Assembly: GCA_047608075.1 (NCBI GenBank)
Contig: JBLKRX010000010.1
Span: 1-64,000 of the forward strand
DNA length: 64,000 bases
DNA from: Ferdinandcohnia humi_A
GTDB lineage: Bacteria; Bacillota; Bacilli; Bacillales; Bacillaceae_L
Direction: 5' to 3'
Position 1 is the stretch's first letter. Every line of letters starts with the position of its first letter. The position numbers and the translations under genes are program-made. Shown here piece by piece: positions 54,353 through 63,122 of the stretch. The notes beneath the pieces are model-generated. The model was not told the origin of the DNA. It worked only from the letters and a program-made list of their open reading frames with translations, and searched no databases.

Positions 54353-54388
54353 AAAGCCATACTTCTCGTGGAGTATGGCTTTCTTTAC
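54353..54388 (+). terminator. Rho-independent terminator
   Basis: AAAGCCATACT / AGTATGGCTTT with an eight-base loop, followed by CTTTACT. Confidence 0.75.
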
Positions 54389-54407
54389 TAGAAGTTCCAA
54401 TAGATTT

Positions 54408-54932
54408 TCATTTCAAATGTATGTTACTTACATTTGTACTTTGAAACCTTGTAATGCTGTTTGTTTTCCTTTTATTAGTTATAAAGGCTAATAGTAAGAA
54501 GAGTACAAATGCAACTAGAAGCCAAACAATATATACAGGCATGTACTTAAACAATAGGACAAACCAAGCAAAAAATAAGGCTGTTGGACTGGCTGCCTTA
54601 AGCATTCGATATATCAACTTACTAAAGCCGTTCTTGTATAATGGTGTAGACTCAAGTAAAAAAATAAAAGGATTGCAAAAGGTTCCAAATGCAAGCGGTA
54701 GTAGAGCGTATATCGGAAAAAGGGTATTAGTTCCTAGTTCCAGCAAGTAAACCAACCCAAGCGAAAATGATTGCATGATATAATCCAAATGAGCAGCCTT
54801 TAGCTTTCTTGGATTTGTGAAAAATTGCTTTAGCTGTGAATCCTTTAGGTAATACACTGCCCCAAGTGGAAGAGATAAAAGAAGCCCTGCTAAAAAGATA
54901 AATATGGCCCAATGTAGAAGAAAAATATTCAT
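54408..54932 (-). CDS. Five-helix membrane protein of unknown function
   Basis: 174 residues with five hydrophobic segments (about 8-27, 55-73, 78-97, 117-136, 138-158). No sorting or metal motifs; I do not recognise the family. Convergent with the 82-residue gene. The start has ATTAAAAGAAATGAGAG upstream, a modest site. Confidence 0.5.
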   Translation of the reverse strand: MNIFLLHWAIFIFLAGLLLSLPLGAVYYLKDSQLKQFFTNPRKLKAAHLDYIMQSFSLGLVYLLELGTNTLFPIYALLPLAFGTFCNPFIFLLESTPLYKNGFSKLIYRMLKAASPTALFFAWFVLLFKYMPVYIVWLLVAFVLFLLLAFITNKRKTNSITRFQSTNVSNIHLK

Positions 54933-55302
54933 ATTCGATCACTCTCATTTCTTTTAATGTAAGATGTAAGAAAACACCTAGCATTTCTTATTAAAAAAAT
55001 CATAACTCAATTTTTATAACTCATATCCGCAATATTTTTGTATTTACACGCAAAAATTTGATGTATAACATTTCAGGTAAAATACCTTATTAATTTTTTG
55101 TGATTATATTATTCCCTTTTCAGAAAGCTTGTTCTGACAGGTAATTCAACAATAATTTTAGACAATAAAAAAAGAGAACGTCACCGCTCACGTTCTCTAC
55201 ATAGGGAATAACCCTTATGTCGTACTTGATAATTTACTTGGAGCTTTGAAATTGCAATGCTTCTGTTAGTTTCACGATACGAAAATGGTTTAGAAACTGA
55301 TT
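54933..55302. other. Intergenic region
   Basis: Contains the terminator of the downstream esterase gene; nothing else supported. Confidence 0.4.
55164..55198 (-). terminator. Rho-independent terminator of the esterase gene
   Basis: GAGAACGT / ACGTTCTC stem on the minus strand followed by TTTTTTTATT. Confidence 0.88.
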
Positions 55303-56115
55303 TTACAGTCCCTGAATCCATCGACCTGCCATTTCAATCCAATTTGACACCTCTGGTTGCACGCTGAATTCATTATCCTTTGCCATCGTCTCTTCAGTTC
55401 CAAGAGATAAACCATGAGCACCTTTTGGATAGATATGCATTTCAAAAGACACGCCATGCTTCAAAAGCGCATCTGCAAATAAAAGACTATTTTGCACTGG
55501 TACAGATTTATCAGTAACTGTATGCCATAGGAATGTTGGCGGGGTATCTTTTGACACCTGTTTTTCTAATGATAAAAGTTCTTGTAGCTCTTTATTTTGA
55601 TACTGCTCCCCAGTTAGCGCTTGAAAACTGCCTTGGTGTGCAAATTCACCAGAAGAAATGACCGGATAGCTGAGAACAAGTCCATTCGGTTTAATTTGCT
55701 CTTTTGGATAGCCCAACTTTTCGAGTAAAAACGATTTGTTCCAGAACACTCCAAGGCTTGCAGCTAAGTGGCCACCTGCTGAGAATCCCATTACGATAAT
55801 TCTAGTCACGTCTACATTCCATTGTTTTGCTTGTTCACGGATAAGTCCAACAGTCTTTGCTAATTGGCAAAGTGCTGTTGGAAATATGGCTGGTGCACTG
55901 TATCTTAAAATACATGCATGTAATCCTAGTGCATTCAACTTAATTGCGACGGCTTCTGCTTCCCTATCCGATGTATATTGATAACCACCACCTGGACAGA
56001 TAATCACAAAAGGGCGTTTACGGTTTGGATCAATAACTGGGAAGTTTTCTAGAATATACGTGTGTAATATACTTGTATTTTGTTCGTGAGTAATTTTTAT
56101 CTTTTCGTGAATCAT
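55303..56115 (-). CDS. Alpha/beta-hydrolase, BD-FAE-type esterase
   Basis: 270 residues. Nucleophile elbow GFSAGGHLAASLG (Ser in GFSAG), oxyanion segment ICPGGGYQYTSDREAEA, catalytic histidine in YPKGAHGLSLG. It resembles acetyl-xylan/feruloyl or lipase-like esterases of the BD-FAE group. Cytosolic; no signal peptide. Substrate unknown. Confidence 0.85.
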   Translation of the reverse strand: MIHEKIKITHEQNTSILHTYILENFPVIDPNRKRPFVIICPGGGYQYTSDREAEAVAIKLNALGLHACILRYSAPAIFPTALCQLAKTVGLIREQAKQWNVDVTRIIVMGFSAGGHLAASLGVFWNKSFLLEKLGYPKEQIKPNGLVLSYPVISSGEFAHQGSFQALTGEQYQNKELQELLSLEKQVSKDTPPTFLWHTVTDKSVPVQNSLLFADALLKHGVSFEMHIYPKGAHGLSLGTEETMAKDNEFSVQPEVSNWIEMAGRWIQGL

Positions 56116-56235
56116 TGCAATCTCCCCTATTCTTTGTGTTATAATTTTTCAAAAATTCTAACTCATAATATAAATATAATAAACTAATAACATATTTTCG
56201 ACATTTGTTGTTTCCTTCCTTTAATAAACGGCAAT

Positions 56236-56264
56236 AAAAGAGCCAACCCCAAAAAAGGTTGGCT
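56236..56264 (-). terminator. Rho-independent terminator of the M48 gene
   Basis: AGCCAACC / GGTTGGCT stem on the minus strand followed by CTTTTATT. Confidence 0.75.
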
Positions 56265-56272
56265 AAGATACC

Positions 56273-57556
56273 TCACTTATTTACATAATCATTTAGTAGG
56301 TTAACATACTCCGAACTCTGAAGTTCCTCGGCATGATCTAGTGAAGACATATCGTCTACATCTGTCAATAACGGATCCGCTCCCGCTTCAAGTAACATTT
56401 TTCCTATTTCTATATTTTCAGTCATAACAGCTGACATTAATGGTGTCCACCCATAAGAATCCTGAAGGTTTGGGTCAGCCCCATGATCTAATAAGATTTG
56501 AACAACTTCCTTATGTTCATTAACGATTGCAATGAAAAGTGCATTTTCTTCAAATTCATTCATCTCATTCGGATTAGCGCCCTCATTAACTAATTCATTC
56601 ACCTTATCAACATCCCCTTCCTGAGCAGCTTCCATGAGCGGTGTGTATTCGGTAGGAATTGGAAACTCATCAAAGAAGTTAATTTTTTCAATTGCCATAA
56701 TCCCTACGAAGGTAAGACCAGCAACTGCGATTGGAAACAGGAAGAACACAATAAATAGAATGGCAAATGTTTGTTTTCCTCTGCTAATTAGTGGGACAGT
56801 AGGTATTCCAAACATCAATGTTTCGATTTCTTGTATGCGTTTGGGTATCGGAGGATGAGTAGAGAGTAATTCGGCTAATGTTACGAAAATGCCCTTTTTA
56901 TCATTGTACTGTTCCTGATACTCAGTGAGATTAACATCTTTGTATAATCGTCTTCCTACTGCCAATATTAATAGTCCATTAATCGCATCCGCAGGATTAT
57001 TGGTATAATAGGCTGCCATTCGATCACATGTATATTCTGCCATTCTTGAATAACTAACACCAATAAAAGGGATCCACATGGCCGGAAATACGAGTAACGA
57101 TTTTACAACATGATTTCTTTTAATATGTGAAAGTTCATGGGCTATCACATAATCAAGTTCATTGCCCTTTGAATCAAGAGAAATATCTACAAAATCAGAA
57201 TATAAAATAACCATGTTCTTTCCAAACAAGCCAAAAATCCTTGTTGCAAAAGCATTTAAAATTCCTCCAGATTCAACAATATATACCTCTGGTATTTTTG
57301 ATATTTCCATTTTGGTGCAAAGTTCTTTTACTTTACTATATAAATCAGGAAATTGGGTCTCTTTAATCCTGACACTGTTTACTTGAATATGTGCCATGGA
57401 AATGGCATGTGATAATAAGGAGATAACCGCTAATATCGCAAAAATAATAACTCCCACAATTGAAATAAGGAGATAAAAAACAAGTGATATCGTTGTTAAT
57501 ATACATAATCCATATAGTAAATTTTCGTGTTTATGAACAAGCAAGGGCTTTTCCAC
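56273..57556 (-). CDS. M48 metallopeptidase with C-terminal ankyrin repeats
   Basis: 427 residues. N-terminal half: two membrane helices (about 15-35 and 35-58), the zinc motif in VIAHELSHIKRNH (HELSH at about 141) and the downstream zinc glutamate region EYTCDRMAAYYTN; a third/fourth helix at about 265-290. C-terminal half (about 305-420): three and a half ankyrin repeats (TPLMEAAQEGDVDKVNELVN; ALFIAIVNEHKEVVQILLDH; TPLMSAVMTENIEIGKMLLE). Such HtpX-like peptidases degrade membrane proteins; the ankyrin part probably recruits substrates or regulates activity. The fusion is unusual. Confidence 0.88.
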   Translation of the reverse strand: MEKPLLVHKHENLLYGLCILTTISLVFYLLISIVGVIIFAILAVISLLSHAISMAHIQVNSVRIKETQFPDLYSKVKELCTKMEISKIPEVYIVESGGILNAFATRIFGLFGKNMVILYSDFVDISLDSKGNELDYVIAHELSHIKRNHVVKSLLVFPAMWIPFIGVSYSRMAEYTCDRMAAYYTNNPADAINGLLILAVGRRLYKDVNLTEYQEQYNDKKGIFVTLAELLSTHPPIPKRIQEIETLMFGIPTVPLISRGKQTFAILFIVFFLFPIAVAGLTFVGIMAIEKINFFDEFPIPTEYTPLMEAAQEGDVDKVNELVNEGANPNEMNEFEENALFIAIVNEHKEVVQILLDHGADPNLQDSYGWTPLMSAVMTENIEIGKMLLEAGADPLLTDVDDMSSLDHAEELQSSEYVNLLNDYVNK

Positions 57557-57578
57557 TTGTAGAACAACTCCTTTTAAT

Positions 57579-57614
57579 AAATAAACCTTTCTCAGAATGA
57601 GAAAGGTTTATTTT
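57579..57614. terminator. Bidirectional terminator
   Basis: AATAAACCTTTCTCA / TGAGAAAGGTTTATT, a 15-bp near-perfect palindrome with A/T runs on both sides, between the RDD and M48 genes. Confidence 0.85.
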
Positions 57615-57619
57615 GTTAT

Positions 57620-58018
57620 TCATTCAGCTCTAACCACTACTGTTTTTGCTAGATAATCATGCAATGCTCTTTTCGCTTTTCCAGCTGCCATTAAATATCC
57701 TATCAAAAGGATTATAGCTGATATTGTTTTTCCTATTATTTCTCTTAATGCCATTTTGCCGATTGAAACATTTCCACCATCTACATTTATTACACGAATA
57801 CCAGTAATTTTTTTTCCTAAAGTTTGTCCATTATACTTTGTTTGAAACACAACAAAATAAAGGATGCCTATAATCAAGTTTATAATTGAAATGAGTATTC
57901 CTTCGGGATCTGTAATAGCACCTAATAATGCTGAAATTATCCATTCTACAATTCCAAGTATGATGCTGTCTATTAACAAGGCTATGAATCGAATCCAAAA
58001 GCCTGCTCTGTTATCCAT
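57620..58018 (-). CDS. RDD-family membrane protein
   Basis: 132 residues with three hydrophobic segments and the family signature AGFWIRFIALLIDSIILGIV and GQTLGKKITGIRVIN. Possible transporter or anchoring module; function unknown. Start preceded by CAAGGAGGGATTTG. Confidence 0.85.
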   Translation of the reverse strand: MDNRAGFWIRFIALLIDSIILGIVEWIISALLGAITDPEGILISIINLIIGILYFVVFQTKYNGQTLGKKITGIRVINVDGGNVSIGKMALREIIGKTISAIILLIGYLMAAGKAKRALHDYLAKTVVVRAE

Positions 58019-58121
58019 TCAAATCCCTCCTTGGTGTTAGAGTTCCCATTTTGAAAATAACAATACTTGGTTTTCGGTCTCTTTGATGTATGTATTCGAG
58101 TTTTTTACATTATGATGGGAA

Positions 58122-58156
58122 AAATAAAAACACTTACTGTGCCGGTAAGTGTTTTT
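58122..58156 (-). terminator. Rho-independent terminator
   Basis: AAACACTTAC / GTAAGTGTTT stem, followed by TTATTTTT on the minus strand, 11 bases after the stop of the frameshifted gene. Confidence 0.8.
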
Positions 58157-58166
58157 CGTAGGATAT

Positions 58167-58648
58167 CTAGACCTCGTTTTCAAACTTATATTGATAGGTA
58201 ACGATGATTTTTGTATTTGGTAAGTAATGAATTTGAATATATTGGCCATTATGTTTTTCTTTTAACTTAGTGGAACTGTATTTCTCTCCATTAATTTCGA
58301 TGAAATTATCTATTCTCTTGCCTCTGTCGATAACATCGTAAATAATTCCTTCTTCAGTTTGGTAGTCCCTTGTTATAACATAAGGTATATCTTTTATATA
58401 AGGAATGCTTTCGAAAGCCAGGAAATAGCTACAAGTGCGAAAATCAAAAGAGCTCCTGCTAATTTCATTACTGCTCTAAAATCCTGTAAAAAAGATGTAT
58501 TCTTCTTCTTTTTTGTATCCTTCTTTTTGTGTAATGCAACTTCCTCAACAATTATGGAAATGATAATCCATGGGATGACAATAAGAGCCAATAAAACAAC
58601 AAACAGGCAAAAAATAAGAGTAAACCAATAAAAAATCATTTTTTTCAA
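58167..58648 (-). pseudogene. Two-helix membrane protein gene with a frameshift
   Basis: The first frame (58394-58648) starts MKKMIFYWFTLIFCLFVVLL with a second helix (MKLAGALLIFALVAIS) and ends abruptly. Just before, the other frame continues as YFLAFESIPYIKDIPYVITR, then GIIYDVIDRGKRIDNFIEIN and YIQIHYLPNTKIIVTYQYKF to a TAG at 58167, followed by a terminator. One missing base near 58430-58450 would join them into about 160 residues with an extracytoplasmic beta domain. Deletion or sequencing error. Function unknown. Confidence 0.7.
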
Positions 58649-58849
58649 CTTCCTTTGTTAAAATCTATCTCTTATATGTAAATATAAGTTGGGGATTTAA
58701 ACTGGAATATCAGTAAAGATTACGGTTTACATTCTTAAAGGTTTTATTTCAATATAAGGTTGTAGCAGGAATCACTATACTATTTCGCCTAAATACTCCA
58801 TTAATATATAAAGGCTCTTATCTAAAAGATTGTTGCTATTTGCTTTATT

Positions 58850-59128
58850 TAATAAGGCGCTATTACATAGATTGGTGATTTCCGCTCCTGACACTCCCTT
58901 TCCGCGGGCGGTCCGTGAGCCTCCTCATGAGCTGCGCTCCTGCGGGGTCTCACCTGACTTGCACAGGATGTGCTGACGTCTACGTTCGACACAGGACGTG
59001 GCGGTCCTTAGTAGACGTTCCATATTTCCCACTGGTGTCTCGTGCCATACGCTCCAATCACCCTCTTGAAAACGTAACTGTCAACTTAATACAAAGGCAA
59101 CAAAGTTTGCGAAAACAGCCTATATAAA
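58850..59128 (-). repeat. GC-rich mosaic repeat of Bacillaceae type
   Basis: About 280 bases of much higher GC content. The minus strand contains TAGGCTGTTTTCGCAAACTT, GTTGCCTTTG, then GATTGGAGCG, CACGAGACACCAGTGGGAAA, CAGGTGAGACCCCGCAGGAG, GAGGAGGCTCACGGACCGCC and GGAGCGGAAATCACC. The order recalls the widely scattered non-coding element of Bacillus-type genomes. No ORF belongs to it; a truncated relative is at 47290. Confidence 0.7.
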
Positions 59129-59169
59129 AAAGCATGTAAGGTCATGAATCCTCATATGCTAATCTTTAG

Positions 59170-60504
59170 TTATGATACACTTACCATCTTTTCCTTTACC
59201 CTTTTTGATTGCTTTATGTGTCTATTTAAGGAAACAATAACCGTCATAATAGGTAGTACCCAAAGGAATACAGCATAAGGAAAAAAATCTAATAATGGAA
59301 TCCCTACAATTGTACTACACATGATCGCTAACACACTCCATGGAATCATTCCGGGGAACAACATTGTTGAGTCTCCCAACACTCGTGCCAACTCTTCTTT
59401 TGTTTGATTCTTGGACCAATGTGGTAACAATGTTCTACCTGTTAGGATAATTGGTAATGTTTGGTTTGCTGCAATTAGAGAGATACCAAATGTTGCACCA
59501 ATTGTCTTAAAGGTATCGGTTAGTATTGTTTGAGATTTCTTAAACCATTCATCAATGAATGGCTGAATTATTTTAAACTCTTCTAAAAGACCATTATAGG
59601 CACCTGCTAGTGCAAGGAACAATAACAAAAGATACATATTAGCAAGTCCTCCACCAACTCCTTCCACACCAAATAAGAATGAGTAGGAGAGTTGTTGTAG
59701 AGATATCCCTTTTAGTAGAGCAACAATAACTGCGCCTGTAATACTACCAATAAACGCATAAATAATTCCTTTTCGAAATACAACGACTGCTATTAAAATA
59801 AGTGGTGGCAACAATGTAACAATTGAAACCTGATGCCAGCTAAAGGTACTTAGATTAGTTACCTTTTCATCTTTTACATAATCTAATAGTCCATAAACAA
59901 TAATCCCAAAAAGTATTGCCGAAACTGTTGTTGGAAACATGGCTTTCCATTGTTTTTTTGTCGGAACTTCAACCGTATGTGACAACAACTGAAAAGCACT
60001 TGAAAAAGGAGATGTCCTGTCACCCACAAATGCACCTGAGATTAATGCACCCGCAACAATATCTGGTGAAAGATTTAACTCAACCGCTGTCCCCATGATG
60101 GGTATCCCCACAGCACTTAATGTTCCAACGGATGTTCCTAACGTCATAGAGAAAAACATTGCAATAATAAACGTTACTAAGAAAAAGTGTTCTGGTGTAA
60201 TAAAATATAATGAAATTGAGACTAATTGGCCGATAGTACCTGATTCATACCACGCCGGTAATACGAAACTGACAAGAAATAAAATGAAGATGACTGTTTT
60301 TGTTTTTCGTATACCATTTAGGCTTATCTTTACAATTTTTTTGAACGGTACGTCCTTACTCTTAACAAGCAGTACAAGTAATAAAAATCCTGGGATAAAA
60401 CCGATTAATAATGGTTGATGAAAACTTACCGCAAATAAGACTCCAATAAGCGTAACTATAATAAGACTAATAATCTGTATACTGGAAAATCGATAAAAGT
60501 CCGT
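59170..60504 (-). CDS. nhaC: NhaC-family Na+/H+ antiporter, with ACG start position
   Basis: Exchanges sodium for protons in the membrane. The frame is open from 60510 to 59170 with the NhaC core (GTSVGTLSAVGIPIMGTAVE; ISGAFVGDRTSPFSSAFQLL; ANQTLPIILTGRTLLP). The first ATG in this frame (60159) would lose about 115 residues including two helices and GTIGQLVSISLYFITPEHFF. Upstream, an ideal AGGAG site stands nine bases before an ACG codon (60502-60504), exactly where ATG should be; restored length is 444, normal for the family. ATG-to-ACG mutation or base-call error; possibly poorly expressed. Confidence 0.8.
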   Translation of the reverse strand, partial: TDFYRFSSIQIISLIIVTLIGVLFAVSFHQPLLIGFIPGFLLLVLLVKSKDVPFKKIVKISLNGIRKTKTVIFILFLVSFVLPAWYESGTIGQLVSISLYFITPEHFFLVTFIIAMFFSMTLGTSVGTLSAVGIPIMGTAVELNLSPDIVAGALISGAFVGDRTSPFSSAFQLLSHTVEVPTKKQWKAMFPTTVSAILFGIIVYGLLDYVKDEKVTNLSTFSWHQVSIVTLLPPLILIAVVVFRKGIIYAFIGSITGAVIVALLKGISLQQLSYSFLFGVEGVGGGLANMYLLLLFLALAGAYNGLLEEFKIIQPFIDEWFKKSQTILTDTFKTIGATFGISLIAANQTLPIILTGRTLLPHWSKNQTKEELARVLGDSTMLFPGMIPWSVLAIMCSTIVGIPLLDFFPYAVFLWVLPIMTVIVSLNRHIKQSKRVKEKMVSVS

Positions 60505-60640
60505 TTTTATTCACTCCTATTTATAAAGATCATACTTTGATGGGCTATTAATCTAGGAAATTGGTTAAATTCTTCTCTTAATACTACCATGTTTTTATAT
60601 GTAAAAATAGTGGTTTACAGCTCTCCTCTTTTTCAAAACT

Positions 60641-60686
60641 AAAAAGCAGTTCACCACTAACCTGTTATACTAATGATGAACTGCTA
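60641..60686 (-). terminator. Rho-independent terminator of the hydrolase cluster
   Basis: AGCAGTTCACC / TGATGAACTGCT stem with a loop; TTTTTAG on the minus strand. Confidence 0.75.
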
Positions 60687-60733
60687 TATTATATCTTGTA
60701 GTCTTCTCTTATTACCACTTGATAAGGACATCA

Positions 60734-61549
60734 TTACCTATTTTGCTGTAAAAATTGAAGTACAAGTTTGTTAAATACTGATGGTTCTTCCATGTTAAGC
60801 ATATGAGCCGTATTTTTAATTGTAATCTTTTTTGAATTCTTTATTTTTTTGTGAAGATAGTCTCCAATTTGATTAAAATCAGGAAAGTCAAACTCTGGTA
60901 GTATAATTAAAGTATGTACTTTAATTTGTTCAATTAATTCAAATGAGTTTATATCTGGAAAAAGCAATTTCCCCTGTCCCCTAGGTTTAGCAAAAGTATT
61001 TTTCACCATCACTGAAAACCTTTCCTGGACATCCTGTCTTACTTCCTCATTATTTCGATAAGGACCTATAACCCATGCGTTAGTCATTAGTTCGATTGCA
61101 CACTCTTGATCACCCGATTGAAAGCATTTGTTTACTTCTTCATTATACCGTTGCTTATCTATAGATTCCTCCGTCCATCCTGTTAATCCAGAAGAGGCTA
61201 AAATCAATCTATCAACCATTTCAGGATACGTTAATGCAAACTCAATGCTGAGCTTACCTCCAACAGAGAAACCAAGTAGGCTAGTACGGCTAATTTGTAA
61301 ATAATCTAGTAAGCTCTTTACATCGTTCAATAATGAGTAATCTTCATCATGGACACCAGATAAACCAAACCCGGCTAGATCAAATCTAATTACTTTATAC
61401 TGTTGTGATAATACCTCAAATTGACCATCCCACATTCGTGAATCAACCGGTAGCCCATGTATCAATAATAATGGATTACCTTCTCCCTTTACTTCGTAAT
61501 AAATGCTAGTGCCATTAATTTTAGCAAAACATCCCTTTGTTTGGTTCAT
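60734..61549 (-). CDS. Alpha/beta-fold hydrolase
   Basis: 271 residues. HGLPVDSRMWD oxyanion motif, nucleophile elbow LLGFSVGGKLSIEFA (Ser in GFSVG), acidic residue in ILPEFDFP and His in IKNTAHMLNMEEP. Typical of haloperoxidase/epoxide-hydrolase-like enzymes. Last gene of the cluster with the acetyltransferase and phosphotransferase; gap of 39 bases. Substrate unknown. Confidence 0.85.
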   Translation of the reverse strand: MNQTKGCFAKINGTSIYYEVKGEGNPLLLIHGLPVDSRMWDGQFEVLSQQYKVIRFDLAGFGLSGVHDEDYSLLNDVKSLLDYLQISRTSLLGFSVGGKLSIEFALTYPEMVDRLILASSGLTGWTEESIDKQRYNEEVNKCFQSGDQECAIELMTNAWVIGPYRNNEEVRQDVQERFSVMVKNTFAKPRGQGKLLFPDINSFELIEQIKVHTLIILPEFDFPDFNQIGDYLHKKIKNSKKITIKNTAHMLNMEEPSVFNKLVLQFLQQNR

Positions 61550-61588
61550 TATATCGATTACCCCATTGTAATTTTTATTTTAGTTTCG

Positions 61589-62047
61589 TTACTTTGCTAA
61601 TTTAAAAATAGCCTCATTGTATTGATTCTCTTTGTTTTGAGTTGTGAAACCTGCCCCTTCATAAAGTCTAATTGCCTGATGATTTTCTTTTTCAACCGTT
61701 AATAAAATCTGTTTACAATTTGGGTGCTTTTCATAAATAAAATCTATGACTCTATGCAATGCAGCTTTACCTAATCCTTGACCCTGAAACCTTTTGTCGA
61801 TTTGAAAACCACCTAACCAATAGTTATTTTCACTATTCGGAGTATAAGAAAGATAAAATGCACCTATTATTTCGTTTTCCTTATAGATTGCATATGGGTC
61901 CAATGCCTCGTCCCAAGGTTTTAAATAAGCAAATGCAAGAGATTCTACTGTCGAAGGAACAAAAGTCTTTTGTTCTTCGTGAACAGATATAGTAAAGACA
62001 TCTTCCCAATTATCTTTTGTAATTTTTTTAATTTGTAAACTGAACAT
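61589..62047 (-). CDS. GNAT acetyltransferase
   Basis: 152 residues with the GNAT acetyl-CoA loop KRFQGQGLGKAALHRVI and the C-terminal EKENHQAIRLYEGAGF block. Resembles the spermidine/polyamine acetyltransferase-like subgroup (ISVHEEQKTFVPSTVESLAF start). Fifteen bases after the phosphotransferase gene. Substrate unknown. Confidence 0.85.
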   Translation of the reverse strand: MFSLQIKKITKDNWEDVFTISVHEEQKTFVPSTVESLAFAYLKPWDEALDPYAIYKENEIIGAFYLSYTPNSENNYWLGGFQIDKRFQGQGLGKAALHRVIDFIYEKHPNCKQILLTVEKENHQAIRLYEGAGFTTQNKENQYNEAIFKLAK

Positions 62048-62062
62048 GTAAATTCATCCTTA

Positions 62063-63016
62063 TCAAATTAGTAAGTTGCTAATGTCAAAGTTTTCTAAAC
62101 GTTGTCTATATAAGTTCATAATCCTAATGTGTTCTTCCCTTTGTTTTTCTTGTGGCCAGTACATATGCATGAGACTATATTCAAATACTTCTTTTAATTT
62201 CATAAACAATGGTAGAAGTTTACACATTTCAGATGATATAGTGCTTTCTTCTGAATATCCTTCTAATAAAGCTTCTGTTATAGAACGTTGATAATCTAAC
62301 AAATTACCATTTCCTCTAAAGGTAAACTCAAGTGCTGAATACAAAGGAACAGCTAGATCATAAACAAAATAGTGTTTTTCACAATTTTGGAAGTCTATTA
62401 TTGTTGGGACCATATTGTCTAAGACTAGAACATTTTCCAACCATACATCACCATGCAGTAACCCATACGTATTTTCAGTTCTGGGAATCTCATTAATCTT
62501 CTTGGTAATAATTTGGGTAACGTCTCTAATAATTGATTCTTCTTCTGGTATATACTTTAGGAATTGATATTCTTCATTTTCATACCAATTTTTTAAATAC
62601 AAAATCGGTTGTTTATATTGTTTAGAAATCTTATGGAGTTTACCAATCTCTCTTCCAAGAATCTTCAAAAATGACGCATTCCAATCGGTTGAAGATAAAT
62701 GTCTTCCAGGTGCCTCTTTATATAACACAATATTTTTCGTAGATGCTAATATACTCCTTTCAACTAATTTGCCCTCATAAGAGGAAATTACCGGAGCAAC
62801 ATTAACTCCGTTTTCTAAAAGAAAAGTCATCCATTTTATTTCTTCACATTGTGCCTCGTATGACGTTTCGTTCGAAATACGTGCATAAAAATTCCCATGA
62901 CTCCCGCAACAGAGAAACATTTCGTTCGTTACTTTTACTACTTTTTCGATAGTAACAGGATATTTCTGCGAAATGATTTGTAAGATTCGATCTTCATCTA
63001 AAGTAATGTTATTCAT
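62063..63016 (-). CDS. Aminoglycoside phosphotransferase-like kinase
   Basis: 317 residues. Kinase-like fold: LLHGDVWLENVLV (HGDxxxxN catalytic loop) and TIIDFQNCEKH, where the metal-binding DFD is DFQN. N-lobe lysine lies in KWMTFLL or YARISNET region. Similar proteins phosphorylate antibiotics or small metabolites. The altered metal motif may lower activity. First of the three-gene cluster. Confidence 0.82.
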   Translation of the reverse strand: MNNITLDEDRILQIISQKYPVTIEKVVKVTNEMFLCCGSHGNFYARISNETSYEAQCEEIKWMTFLLENGVNVAPVISSYEGKLVERSILASTKNIVLYKEAPGRHLSSTDWNASFLKILGREIGKLHKISKQYKQPILYLKNWYENEEYQFLKYIPEEESIIRDVTQIITKKINEIPRTENTYGLLHGDVWLENVLVLDNMVPTIIDFQNCEKHYFVYDLAVPLYSALEFTFRGNGNLLDYQRSITEALLEGYSEESTISSEMCKLLPLFMKLKEVFEYSLMHMYWPQEKQREEHIRIMNLYRQRLENFDISNLLI

Positions 63017-63122
63017 ACTTTTCCACCTAACTTTGGCGTGATTTTTTTATAATCTAAAAGTAAATGTAAACACCGCTCTCTAGCAAAGGTATAAGAGCTT
63101 AGTAGTTTGTGAGATTGTGATA

